The position numbers and the translations under genes were made by a program. Below, piece after piece: positions 8,741 through 18,800 of a DNA stretch of 64,000 nucleotides (the first letter of the stretch is position 1; each line of letters starts with the position of its first letter). Below the pieces are notes generated by a model. It was not told the DNA's origin and did not search any database. It saw nothing but the letters and a program-made list of their open reading frames with translations. The DNA is from Nocardia arthritidis (GTDB taxonomy: Bacteria; Actinomycetota; Actinomycetes; Mycobacteriales; Mycobacteriaceae): contig NZ_CP046172.1 of assembly GCF_011801145.1 (NCBI RefSeq), positions 6,882,001 through 6,946,000 on the forward strand, given 5' to 3'.

Positions 8741-9976
8741 TTACAGCAGGGACATGAGGTGGCGTTCGACGGCCGCGATCTTGTGCTCGGCGGTGGCGAG
8801 CTCGCCGGGGCTCGCGTCGTAGGACATCAATTCGATACCGAGTCGCCCGGCAAAGGTGCTGATGAAGTGCGATTGTCTGCCGTGCACACCGTCGGTGCTC
8901 AACACGCCACTCGGCGGGTTCCGGTAGCTTGCGGGACGAAAGTCCTCGATGAGGAGCCCGTCCGGGCTCGGCAACGGTGGCACCACGCCCCAGTTCGTGC
9001 CCATCAGACCCGTCTTCGGGCGGGAAGCGGGCTCCGGAGCGATCTTGGCGAGATCCGGGGTGTAGAGCGCCCCGATCTGGATGCTGCCGCTGTCGAGTTG
9101 AGCACTCAGTTGCTCGTTGACCCCGCGTGCGAGGTCGACGAGGTCGGTCGTATCGGTCTCGGCGTGGAAGGGCGAGTACCCCAACAGGTCGGTGGCGGCG
9201 GTCGGTGCGACCGCCGGGGTGATACGGGTGCGCAGGTCGACCGCGCTGACATACGAGATTTCCGGCAGCGCAACGTTTTCGACGTCCGCGTGGGCCCGCA
9301 TGATCGCCGCGGACACCAGCCCGTGGACAGTCACGCCGCGGTCGCGTCCGATATCGCGGAGGGTTGTCGTCGCGTCCGCGCTCAGCAGGCAGCGCGCCCG
9401 CGCGGCCACGTGACCTCGCGCGCCGCCGTCGGTCAAGGGTGTCGGTTCCCCACTCGGCGGTGTGAACAGCCGGTTGTCGTCGCGGTCGGTCCTGCGGACG
9501 CCGCGGTCGGCGAGCACGCGCTCCAGCGATTCGGGATATGCGGATCGAGGGGGTTCGCCACGCATCCGGTCGGTGTACAGCGACCACAGCTGGGCCAGGA
9601 GCGCGAGCCCGTGGCGTGCGTCGGCGACGGTGTGATGGACCAGCAGCGCAACGCATGCCCGAATGCCGTCGCCGACCACACGCAGGTCGGAGAGGATGCG
9701 TCCTGGATCCGGGTCGAAACCGGCCAAGGGGGTGTCCACGTCACCCTCGCGCACGCTGATCCCCGGTAAGGGGCCGTCGGCGGCCGCATACACGAGTCGC
9801 CCGTCGACCAATCCCAATCGCGCGCGCAGCGCGGGATACCGATCTCGCAGCACCGCGAACGCGTCGGACAGCCGCTGCTCATCCAAGCTGCCGCGCACGC
9901 ATACCGTGTACCCGATGAAGGCTCCCATATCGAAGAACATTTCCTCGGTCGGTGTCAGGAACCGGATCGCCGTCAT
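8741..9976 (-). CDS. PapA-like acyltransferase 1 (condensation-domain fold)
   Basis: A 411-aa protein of the PapA5/condensation-domain superfamily, which esterifies hydroxyls of polyketides or sugars from acyl carriers. The intact HHxxxD catalytic motif is HHTVADARHG at about residue 120; the C-terminal half has DLLGYSPF and IEDFRPASYRNP, in the area of the family's structural DFG-type motif. It is the last gene of the lipid-synthase operon and overlaps the upstream MaoC-SDR gene by ATGA (9973-9976). By analogy with PapA5 in phthiocerol dimycocerosate synthesis, it probably acylates the synthase product. Its paralogue lies two genes upstream. Acceptor and donor unknown. Confidence 0.8.
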   Translation of the reverse strand: MTAIRFLTPTEEMFFDMGAFIGYTVCVRGSLDEQRLSDAFAVLRDRYPALRARLGLVDGRLVYAAADGPLPGISVREGDVDTPLAGFDPDPGRILSDLRVVGDGIRACVALLVHHTVADARHGLALLAQLWSLYTDRMRGEPPRSAYPESLERVLADRGVRRTDRDDNRLFTPPSGEPTPLTDGGARGHVAARARCLLSADATTTLRDIGRDRGVTVHGLVSAAIMRAHADVENVALPEISYVSAVDLRTRITPAVAPTAATDLLGYSPFHAETDTTDLVDLARGVNEQLSAQLDSGSIQIGALYTPDLAKIAPEPASRPKTGLMGTNWGVVPPLPSPDGLLIEDFRPASYRNPPSGVLSTDGVHGRQSHFISTFAGRLGIELMSYDASPGELATAEHKIAAVERHLMSLL

Positions 9977-11469
9977 GAGCCGACCACTCGGATCGTGCCC
10001 GCCTGCTGTCCCGTACCGAGAGCGGCGACAAGCGCCGCGGCGACCGGCTCCACCGGCGCACCGAGCCCCGCGGCCATCGGCGTGGCGTTGAACGCGGTGC
10101 GCAACCGATCCGGGCGGGCGAGCAGCCACCGGATGCCCGGGTATTCTTCCGCCGCCGCGGTGATCAGCCCTTCCACCGCCTTTTTCGCGACGACATAACC
10201 GGACCAACCCCGCTTGGGCTCGGTCACCCACGCGGTCGAGATGGTCAGGACGGACCCTCCCGACCGGGTAATATCGGCGGCGCAGGCGGCGAGCGGCGCA
10301 TGCACCAGCGCCAACGCACGCGAGACGAACTCCACCGTGCGATGCGTCGAACCAGGGGCGAGTGCCATTTTCGACGGTACCGGGCAGGCGTTGAGTACCA
10401 GATGGTCCAAAGTCCTTCCGCCAGCGTTGATTTGGTCCACAGCCGCAGCGCACCACCGGGGATCCGCGGCGTCACCGGATATCGGGTGGACCAGTTCGCC
10501 GTCGGGTCCGAGAGCTGCCACCAGGGCCCGGATCTCGTCGTGGCTGTGCTGATATCCCGCGTAGACGTCGGCTCCGCTCAACGCCAGGGCTTGGGTGATC
10601 GCCGCGCCCAAGCCGCGGCTGGCGCCGATCACGAGCGCGGCGCGCCCCGCGAGCGGCCGATCGCCGGGCAGCGCGTCGGACAGTCGCCTCGGGTCCGGCG
10701 TGCTCGCGTCCGGTCGGTGGAACACTTTCACCGTGGTGGTGGCGACAATTCCGGCACCGGTGACCGTGCCGTCCAGTTCGAGCATCCGCAGCTGCTCATG
10801 CACCGCGCGGACCCTGGCCTCGACCCGGAAACTCGTCACCGCACCGGGTTCGAACGTCGCCTCGACCTGCGCCAGTAGCGAGGCCGAGCCCGGAGCTTCC
10901 ATTCCGGCCAGGTAGCTCAGCCCCGTCAGGGTTGCGGCTTCGGCGAGGCCGACCCCGCGGGCGGGGAGCGCGAGCTCGTCCAGCAACTTGGCCAGCACGG
11001 CCCAGCGGGGCGCGTAAGCCACCGGAATCTGTTGTCCCGCGGCAAAGTCCGCGAAATCGGTGCGTCGAGCCTCGGTCCGCACCGGCACATCGGCGCCACC
11101 GTGGACCACGTCCTCGGCGGACCCGGCGCCGAAGGTGGCGGTCACCTGCAGCAGGGTCTGCGGGCCGTCGGTCAATCGGACCACCGCACGACCCCAGCTG
11201 TCCTCGACGACGTCGCGCTGGTAGTCGCGATCGAACAGAATTGGTGCGGGAAATCGCACGGAGACCGATGTGAGCCGCCGCGCCGGCTGTGGATCCAGCC
11301 CGCTCAGGGCGACCAGTGCGCCGAGTACACCGTAGACGACCGGTTCCCCGAATGCTGTTCCGCGGGCGTATTGTTCGTCGATGTGCAGGGGGTTCTGGTC
11401 GGCGCTCGCCTGCCGGAACATATCCGCCAGGTCACGGTCGAAACGCACCGGTGCGGCGGTCACGGTCAT
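9973..11469 (-). CDS. MaoC-like hydratase / SDR reductase fusion
   Basis: A 498-aa two-enzyme protein. Residues about 1-250 form a double hot-dog MaoC-like region; the hydratase motif is DQNPLHIDEQYARGTAFGEP. Residues about 275-498 form a short-chain dehydrogenase/reductase with nucleotide motif GASRGLGAAI, DHLVLNACPV, ISTAWV and YVVAKK (YxxxK). Together they could reduce a 3-keto and dehydrate a 3-hydroxy acyl thioester, or the reverse. The ATG at 11469 is preferred (AAGGTGAG upstream) over a GTG at 11478. It sits between the two PapA-like genes. The synthase already has KR and DH domains, so this may act on the starter, a branch or the finished chain. Confidence 0.8.
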   Translation of the reverse strand: MTVTAAPVRFDRDLADMFRQASADQNPLHIDEQYARGTAFGEPVVYGVLGALVALSGLDPQPARRLTSVSVRFPAPILFDRDYQRDVVEDSWGRAVVRLTDGPQTLLQVTATFGAGSAEDVVHGGADVPVRTEARRTDFADFAAGQQIPVAYAPRWAVLAKLLDELALPARGVGLAEAATLTGLSYLAGMEAPGSASLLAQVEATFEPGAVTSFRVEARVRAVHEQLRMLELDGTVTGAGIVATTTVKVFHRPDASTPDPRRLSDALPGDRPLAGRAALVIGASRGLGAAITQALALSGADVYAGYQHSHDEIRALVAALGPDGELVHPISGDAADPRWCAAAVDQINAGGRTLDHLVLNACPVPSKMALAPGSTHRTVEFVSRALALVHAPLAACAADITRSGGSVLTISTAWVTEPKRGWSGYVVAKKAVEGLITAAAEEYPGIRWLLARPDRLRTAFNATPMAAGLGAPVEPVAAALVAALGTGQQAGTIRVVGS

Positions 11470-11530
11470 GGAGATCACTCACCTTCACTTGTCGGTCAAC
11501 CGATTCGAGACGAAACGGAAACGCCGTAGC

Positions 11531-12796
11531 TCACCGCAGCGACAACAGGTGGTTTTCGATGGCCGCGATCTTGCGGTCCCCGACGGCGATGTCCTGAGGG
11601 CTCGGCTCGTAAGTCATCAGATCTATGCTCAGCCAGCCGGCGTAGCTGCGGGCCAGGTAGGTCGTCATGCCCATCAGACCGCGCTCATGCAGCTTGCCGC
11701 TCAATGGTTTTCGGTAGTGCGACGCCCGGAAATCCTCGATCTCCAGCCCCGGCGGTGTCCGAAGCGCCGGCACGGCACCGAGATTCGTGCCGAGTACGCC
11801 TTTCGGACCGGATCCGGAACCATGTTTGGCGAGGTCCGGGATGTAGAGAGCCCCGAGCAGGACACTGCCGTCGCCGAGCTGAGCGAGTAGCCGATCGTTG
11901 ACCGAACGCGCGAGGTCGATGAGCCGAGTCGACTCGACGTCGGCCTTGTAGGGCACGTAACCCAGCATGTTGGTCGCGGCGGCGGGCGGCACCGGCGGGG
12001 TGATCCGGCCGCGCAGGTCGACCGCGCTCACGTAGGGGATGTCGGCGAGGGCCGCGTCATCGATATCGGATTGGGCCCGCAGGATGGCCGCGGATACCAG
12101 ACCGTGCACGGTCACACCGTCGCGCCGCGCGGCCAGACGTAGGGCCGCGGTGTCATGCGCGCTCAACCGCAAACGGATGTTGGTCGTCGCATAGAACGGC
12201 AAACCGCTGGTGTCCAACGGATCCGGCTCGCCTACCGCCGGCGCCGACCATCGAGCGGATTCGTCGCCGGGCTTGCTGATGCCGCGGTCGGCGAGCAGCG
12301 CCTCCAGCGATGCGGGGTGCTCGCCGGGGATCGACGTGGGCACGTCGCCGACCATCCGGTCGGTGTAGAGCGACCATAGTTCGGCGCTGAGCGCGAGCCC
12401 GTGGCCGGCGTCGGCCAGGCAGTGCGGAATCCACAGGGTCACGCTCGCCGCATCCCCCGCACGGACCACGTGCAGGGCGGACATGGCGTCATTGGATCCC
12501 GCGTCGAAGCCGCCCAATGGTGCGTCGAGATCGCCGGTGATCACGCTGATCTCGGGGAGATGCCCAGCGTAGGTCATGAACACCAGCTCACCGTCGAGCG
12601 TGCCGAGTTGCCCGCGCAGCGCCGGATACCGGTGGCGCAGCACATCGAAAGCGTCGGACAGTGCGGCCTCGTCCAGCTCGCCGCGAGCCCGCACCGAATA
12701 TCCGACTACCGTCCCCATTTCGACGAACATCGCTTCGCTCGGCGCCAAGTACCGAATGGCCTTACCCGGTGTTGCGACCAACTTTGCTCTCCTCAT
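11531..12796 (-). CDS. PapA-like acyltransferase 2, variant HHxxxD motif
   Basis: A 421-aa paralogue of the acyltransferase at 8741-9976, about equally long and alignable throughout (IRYLAPSEAMFVEMG, VTVHGLVSAAI, DIPYVSAVDLR, LLGALYIPDLAK). Its catalytic motif reads PHCLADAGHG: the second His, thought to be the base, and the Asp are kept, while the first His is Pro. It is probably still active. The start is ATG 12796, overlapping the MFS gene by 35 bases; a TTG at 12781 behind AGGAG is a good alternative. Having two PapA-like enzymes suggests two ester bonds in the product, or a diester. Confidence 0.8.
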   Translation of the reverse strand: MRRAKLVATPGKAIRYLAPSEAMFVEMGTVVGYSVRARGELDEAALSDAFDVLRHRYPALRGQLGTLDGELVFMTYAGHLPEISVITGDLDAPLGGFDAGSNDAMSALHVVRAGDAASVTLWIPHCLADAGHGLALSAELWSLYTDRMVGDVPTSIPGEHPASLEALLADRGISKPGDESARWSAPAVGEPDPLDTSGLPFYATTNIRLRLSAHDTAALRLAARRDGVTVHGLVSAAILRAQSDIDDAALADIPYVSAVDLRGRITPPVPPAAATNMLGYVPYKADVESTRLIDLARSVNDRLLAQLGDGSVLLGALYIPDLAKHGSGSGPKGVLGTNLGAVPALRTPPGLEIEDFRASHYRKPLSGKLHERGLMGMTTYLARSYAGWLSIDLMTYEPSPQDIAVGDRKIAAIENHLLSLR

Positions 12797-14267
12797 CTTC
12801 GTTGCTCGGTGTGAATTCCGGCGACTGCGCCGAATCCGGTTGCGGCACGGTCGATCTCCCGCGCAGGCGGGGACGCGGGATGGCGAGCGCGGCGAATACG
12901 GCCGCGAGCACCACCGCGGTGCTGAGCCACAGCGCCGCACGCAGGCCGTTGCTGAAGGCCACGGGGATATCGGCGAACGAGTGCAGCGGTGTGCGGTGAA
13001 AGTAATGGGTGAAGACCGAGGTGCAGACCGCGACGCCGAGTGCGCCACCGACCTCGCGCAACGTGCTGTTGGTGCCGGCCGCCTTGGCATGGTCCTGCGG
13101 GCCGACCGACCCGAGCACCACGGAAGTGACCGGCGCCCAAACCATTCCCATGCCGAGGCCGCCGATCAGCATCGGCGGCACCAAATCCGGATACGGCGTG
13201 CCGGGGTGCGCGAGGCACGCCAGCCACCCGAGGGCAACGGCGTCCACGGCCATGCCGAGCGCCATCAACCTGCCGCCACCGATTCGGTCGGTCAGCAGCC
13301 CCGATGGCGGCGCGATCAGCATCGGCCCCAATGACCACGGCAGGGTCCGCAGACCGGCCTGAAAGGCGTTGTACCCCATCACCCGCTGCAGATACTGCGC
13401 CATCAGGAAGATCGATCCGAACAGCCCGAAGTACAGGGCCACCGACACGATATTGCTGAACACGAAACCGCGAGAACGATAGAACCGCAGCGGTAGCAGC
13501 GGACTCGCGGCCCGCCGCTCCCACCACAGAAACAACAGCAGCAGAACCGCGGCGATCACGAAGCCGCCCGCGATACGTGCCGAAGTCCACCCATAATCCG
13601 GCCCCTTCACGATGGCCCAGACCGCGACCGTCACCGCGGCACTGCCGAGCAGGGCCCCGGGCAGATCAATATCGGCGTCCGGCCCTCGGCTCTCCTCGAT
13701 CGTCCGCAGGATCAGCACCACTGCCAGCACGCCGATCGGGAGGTTGATCCAGAAAATCCACTCCCATGCCAGCCCCTGGGTGATCGCACCGCCGACGACG
13801 GGACCGAGTGCGATGCCCAATCCGCTGATGCCGCCCCACAATCCAACGGCGGCACCGCGTTTGGCCGCCGGAACGGCCGCCGCCAGCAGCGTCAACGACA
13901 GTGGCAGAACAGCCGCGGCGCCCACTCCCTGAGTGACGCGGCCGACGAGCAGCACAGCGAGCGACTCGGACAGCCCGGATATCGCCGACCCGGTCATGAA
14001 TATCAGCACTCCGGACACGAACACCAGCCGCCTGCCGAATCGATCCCCGAGCCCCGCGCAGGTCAGCATGAGACCGGCGAACGCCAGCGTGTAGCCGTTC
14101 ACCACCCATTGCAGTTCGGTTTCCGACTCGTGCAGGTCCCGCGAAATCGCCACCAGCGCATTGCTGACGACCAGATTGTCCAGTCCGCCCATGAAGGCGG
14201 GAATGGCGCAGGCCACGATGGTGAACCAGACCCGGCGGCGCGCCGATGCCGTTGTGCCGCTTGCCAT
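12762..14267 (-). CDS. MFS drug:H+ antiporter-like exporter (DHA2, 14 helices)
   Basis: A 501-aa membrane protein with about 14 hydrophobic segments. It has the motif A region GLGDRFGRR, GRVTQGVGAAAVLPLSL, and the motif C-like run GISGLGIALGPVVGGAI. These are typical of DHA2-family exporters (EmrB/QacA type). The start ATG (14267) overlaps the PfaD stop as TAATG, so it is coupled to the biosynthetic genes. It probably exports the lipid-synthase product or gives self-resistance. The C-terminal 35 bases overlap the next acyltransferase gene. Confidence 0.85.
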   Translation of the reverse strand: MASGTTASARRRVWFTIVACAIPAFMGGLDNLVVSNALVAISRDLHESETELQWVVNGYTLAFAGLMLTCAGLGDRFGRRLVFVSGVLIFMTGSAISGLSESLAVLLVGRVTQGVGAAAVLPLSLTLLAAAVPAAKRGAAVGLWGGISGLGIALGPVVGGAITQGLAWEWIFWINLPIGVLAVVLILRTIEESRGPDADIDLPGALLGSAAVTVAVWAIVKGPDYGWTSARIAGGFVIAAVLLLLFLWWERRAASPLLPLRFYRSRGFVFSNIVSVALYFGLFGSIFLMAQYLQRVMGYNAFQAGLRTLPWSLGPMLIAPPSGLLTDRIGGGRLMALGMAVDAVALGWLACLAHPGTPYPDLVPPMLIGGLGMGMVWAPVTSVVLGSVGPQDHAKAAGTNSTLREVGGALGVAVCTSVFTHYFHRTPLHSFADIPVAFSNGLRAALWLSTAVVLAAVFAALAIPRPRLRGRSTVPQPDSAQSPEFTPSNEDEESKVGRNTG

Positions 14268-15844
14268 TACCCGACCTCCGTGCCGACGGGCGCGAGCGGG
14301 CGATATTCGGTGAGCCCGGCGGGCAGACCGACGCCGAGCAACCGCAGTTGGTGGACGCGGGAGCTGAACGCCGCTCCGCGCATCAGCTGCACGGCCACGT
14401 CGGCGACCCGGCGGTCGGTGGCCAGATAGGTCCCCTGCGCCCACTCGTTGAACGCGCCCATCGCCGGACCGCACCACACCTGGTAGTCGTGCACCCGGCC
14501 GGGATCGCCGATGCTCGCCCACCGTGACGACTGGCCTAGGTACCACCGGAAGATCAACGCCATCTTGCGCTTTTCGCTGGCCGCGGCGTTGTCCAACTGC
14601 GCCGGATCACGCGCCTGGAAGTAGTCCACGACCTCGGACCAGACCGCCTCGATCGGACGGCGCAGGATCTGGCGTTCCACTCGATCGCGTTCGGCGGGCG
14701 GCAACGCGTCGACGCCGTCGTAGTTCTGGTACAGCTGATACAGCAGCTTGGCTCGCATCGGAAACAGCGTGCCGCGCTTGAGCACCTGTACGGTGACACC
14801 CATCTCGAACATATCCGCCGACGGCGCCATCTCGCAGTCGCTGACCTTCGCGGCGACCAGCAGGCCCCGGGTCGCCTCGGATGTCCCCGCTTCGACACAG
14901 GACTGATTGATCGATCCGGTCACCACGTACTCCGCGCCGCATGCGAACGCGGCCGCCGCCGCGCGGGGAGTGCCGATACCGCCCGCCGCGCCGACCCGGA
15001 CCGGCTGTCGATAGCGCAGCTCACGCTGGATGCAGTCGCGCAGTGCGATGAGTTCCGGCAGCGCCACCGCCAGTGGCCTGCGGTCGGTGTGCCCACCGGA
15101 ATCGGCCTCGACGGTGAGGTCGTCGGCCATCGGCACCGAGCGGGCGAGTTCGGCTTGCTCCGGCGAGATCAGCTGCCGCGCAAGCAGATCGGCCACCATC
15201 GAGGGCGGCGCGGGCCGCAGGAACGGTTCGGCCACCTCGGCCCGCGACACCTTGGCGATGACCCGGTTGCCGATACGTACCCTGCCGTCGCCGTCACGGG
15301 AAAGCCCCGCCACTCGGTATCGGACGATCGTCGGGGTCAGGCTCATGAACGCGGATGCCTCGACACAGGTGACGCCGTATCGCAGAAACAGTTCGACTGC
15401 GGCCCGCTCCATCGCGGATTCGCTGGGGCTGTGAATCAGGTTCGCACAGTAGGGCAGGTCCGGTATCTCGGCCCGGAAGCGGCGCAACGCCGTATCGACT
15501 CGGTCCGTGGTCAGGCCCGCGGCGCCGAACGATGCCAACAGGCCCGCGCGTGCCAGCGCGATCACCAAATCGGCCGAGGCGATGCCACCGGCCATCGCGC
15601 CGGACATATACGCGTAGCGCACCCCATACGCGGTGCGAAAACCGCTGGCGCCCAGCCGCTCCGGCGGCAGCGGCGGCACCGCGGCCAAGACGGTGGCGCT
15701 GTCGGTCGGCTCGTCATTGGTGAGAAGGATGGAATCGGAACGGGCCACGGCGTAGCACGGTGCGTCGAGCAGGGCCAACGCGTCGTAGGCCTCGGCCAGG
15801 TCCGGAGCGGGCGGGCGGGGATGGGGCGGCGCGTCGGCGGTCAT
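14267..15844 (-). CDS. pfaD: PfaD-like FMN-dependent enoyl reductase
   Basis: A 525-aa protein matching PfaD, the stand-alone trans-acting enoyl reductase of PUFA-type synthases (2-nitropropane dioxygenase-like TIM barrel with FMN). Landmarks: AYMSGAMAGGIASADLV, YCANLIHSPSE, a central VRVGAAGGIGTPRAAAAAF (phosphate-binding region), FACGAEYVVTGSINQS, and the C-terminal MALIFRWYLGQSSRWA and YQVWCGPAMGAFNEW typical of PfaD. The start is ATG 15844, overlapping the upstream stop as ATGA. The length is normal. It should reduce enoyl intermediates on the synthase, controlling how many double bonds remain. Confidence 0.9.
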   Translation of the reverse strand: MTADAPPHPRPPAPDLAEAYDALALLDAPCYAVARSDSILLTNDEPTDSATVLAAVPPLPPERLGASGFRTAYGVRYAYMSGAMAGGIASADLVIALARAGLLASFGAAGLTTDRVDTALRRFRAEIPDLPYCANLIHSPSESAMERAAVELFLRYGVTCVEASAFMSLTPTIVRYRVAGLSRDGDGRVRIGNRVIAKVSRAEVAEPFLRPAPPSMVADLLARQLISPEQAELARSVPMADDLTVEADSGGHTDRRPLAVALPELIALRDCIQRELRYRQPVRVGAAGGIGTPRAAAAAFACGAEYVVTGSINQSCVEAGTSEATRGLLVAAKVSDCEMAPSADMFEMGVTVQVLKRGTLFPMRAKLLYQLYQNYDGVDALPPAERDRVERQILRRPIEAVWSEVVDYFQARDPAQLDNAAASEKRKMALIFRWYLGQSSRWASIGDPGRVHDYQVWCGPAMGAFNEWAQGTYLATDRRVADVAVQLMRGAAFSSRVHQLRLLGVGLPAGLTEYRPLAPVGTEVG

Positions 15845-18800
15845 TGCGGGTCTCCTAGGGTTCGGACCTCGACGGCGATGTCGGTCAGCTGGTAGATGCG
15901 CAGCCCGGGCTTCCACACGCTGGCATCGGCGATCACGACGATCCGCCCGGGTTCGCGGCGAACCTCCTTGATGCTCGCGTCGAGCGTCATCTCCTGGTCG
16001 TGGCGCAGGATCTGTCCGCGGTAGCGCCAGCCGGTCGGGACGCCCACCGGCATTTCGAAGGTCACCGGCCCGATACCGTCGGCGAGTCCGCTCTCGATCA
16101 CATACAGCTGTAAGGCCTGGACAACGGCTTCCACGCCGAGCGAACCGGGCATCACCGGGTCACCGGGGAAATGACAGGAGAAGTACCAGTCATCCGGATC
16201 GATGGTGCGGGCCGCCCAGACGTAACCCTGACCGAATTGGCCGCCGCCGGGCACCACCTTCGCCTCGTCGATCAACCGCAGGTGTCCGTCGGCCAGCCGC
16301 AGCCCGGTGCCGGGTTGCGGTCGGAACCACCGGTCGTCGGCCGAAACCGGCAGCGAGGCAACGGCTTCCAGCCCGCCGTCACGCTCGGCCAACCACGGCG
16401 GCCGGTAGCGACCGGCGTCGAGTCCCAGCTGCTGCGACAGCGCCTGTTCGGTGAAGAATCCGAACAGCGACTCACCCTCGTAGAAGGGCTCCCCATCGGC
16501 ATAGAGCCGGTAAGCGAACCGCTCCAGGATCGCACCGGGTATCGCCTGATGCATCAGCAGCACCGATTCGTGCCGGATTGTCTTGCCGCACAAGTCGACC
16601 GGCCGCAATACCGTGGCGGTGCCGTCGAGGTTGCGGATGGCGAAATCGGTGTCGGGGACGCTCAGCGTGGCGCCGATGTGATAGCCGAGCAGGATCGCGG
16701 CCTGCAGCGAGGTCTCCAGGTACACGCAGTTCGGCATTCCCGGAAATGAATTGTCCTGGTAATACCAGGATTCCGGTGCCGAGTCGTATTCGGTGGCCAT
16801 CTCCGCACCGGGGACCAGTTCGCCGCGGGTGCCCTTCAGCCGCTGGATCCGGTCCACGAACTGGTAGTCGCCGATGGGGATATGCGGAGCCTGGCGCCCT
16901 TGGTAGATGGCGAACTCCGGTCCCAGTGCGATCGCCAGATCGCCGGTGCCCGCGTGCGCGATATTCAGTTCGGTGCCGATCGAAACTTCGCCGCGATGGT
17001 TGCGGCGACCCAGGAACGGCATGCTACCGCCGGGGCCGGGACCGATCGGGGTGCCCGGCTTCTCCCGAACTTCCAGCGCCAGATCGCGAATCATGAGGAG
17101 CAGGTGGTCACCGGCGCGGACCGTCACATCGGCGACAACGGTGGGCCGGGGCAGCAGCGTGAGGTCGACGATCTCCGCGTGGTATCGGATACCGCCGATA
17201 TCCGGCGTGAGCTGGCCGTGCTTGCTCACATGGTGGTTCCACCCGACGGGCTGCTGGAATCGCGCATCCGAGAACACCAGGTGCAGGCCCAAATACATGG
17301 CGTAGACCTGCAACAGTTGGATCGCGCCCACGAGAATCGGACCGTCCGGCGGGGCCGCGGTACCGGACCCCGCGGTGAGCGCACCGAGGCCCGACGGCCC
17401 GCCGAGGCGATCGATCATCGTGACCTCGTCGAGCATGCGCGGCCCGCCGTACGCCAGCCGGATGTCCGGGTTGCAGCCATCGGCGCGTTGATCCCATTCG
17501 GCGCCGAACACCGCACCCAGGTGTCCGTCCGCGAGCAGGTCGATATCTTCGGCGGACAGCGCGGTTCGGCCGGTCCTGGCCAGCGGCTTGAACCACGGCT
17601 TCGACCAGCCCCGCCGCAGGTAGGGCCGTCGGGGTTGCGGCGTCTGCTCGAGTTGCTCTGTGCCCCTGGCGGTTTCGAGCTCGATCAGCGCCCGTTCCTG
17701 AATCTGCGAATGCGCTAACACCAGGGCCCGATGGGCTTGTGCGGTTGCCGCTGCGATATTCGTGATCGCTTCGTTCACAACGGAATTCGTTACCGATCCG
17801 GCATTCCCGTGCACGCTCGGATCCGGCGCGACCATCCCGTAATTGCGGCGCACGCCGGAATCCAGCCCGGCCATCCCGTAATTGCGGCGCACGCCGGAAT
17901 CCAGCCCGGCCATCCCGTCATCGCGGCGCACGCCGGAATCCAGCCCGGCCATCCCATCATCGCGGCGCACGCCGGAATCCAGCTGTCCAGTGGTCCGATC
18001 CGCTGAGTTCGATCGTTCCAGGGCGGTCACGGATCCCGGCTTTCGCCGGGGCGACGGGGAAATTCCTTGGGGCGACAGGGAGATCGCATTCAACTGGGCG
18101 ATTCCCTCCGGAGTCGGGATCGCGACCGGGTACCGGAACGGTTCACCGTCGAAGGTGATGACCTCGTCGGCGCCGGGCTGCGGCGCGCCCCCGGATCGAA
18201 TGGTGATGTGCATCGGTTCCACTCCCGCTCCCGAATCGAACAGCCGCCCCAGATCCAGCGGCAGCCCATGGCTGGCCAGCCGCGCCAGCGCGTGGGCCAG
18301 CGCGGTGCCGAGTGGCATACCGCGCCGATCGATGGCCACCGCGAGATGGTCGGCGTCGGCGAGCGAGTCATCGATCCATCGGGTGCAGGATGCTCCGGGT
18401 CCGATGTCGATGAAATACCGGAGACCGCGGTCGTGGGCGGCGCGGACCAACCGGGGGAAATCGACCGGTCGGCGCAGCGCCTCGGCGGTGTGCTCGGCCA
18501 GCCTGCGCTGGTCGCTCGCGTCGACCCGGTCGTAGTCGAAGGTGGTCAGCAGCACCAGATCCGACGCCTGGTCGAGGATCGGGTGCATATTCAGCTCGAC
18601 CATATCCGCGAACTCGGAATCGACCATGGCGCAGTGCATCGCCACGGCGGTCGGTCCCTTCGCCGACGGGCAACCGAGCCGATCGGCCAGTGCGCGGCAC
18701 TGTGCGGGATCGCCCGCGATCACCACCTCCCGCGGGGCATTGACCTGGGTGAGGTAGACGCGATCGAATTCCTCGACCGCGGCGCGCACCGCCGCGGCGT

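Noticed and set aside
17833..17985. Regular 39-bp repeats considered as a CRISPR array
   Set aside because: The units are directly adjacent with no unique spacers, they lie in frame inside a PKS gene, and no cas gene is present.
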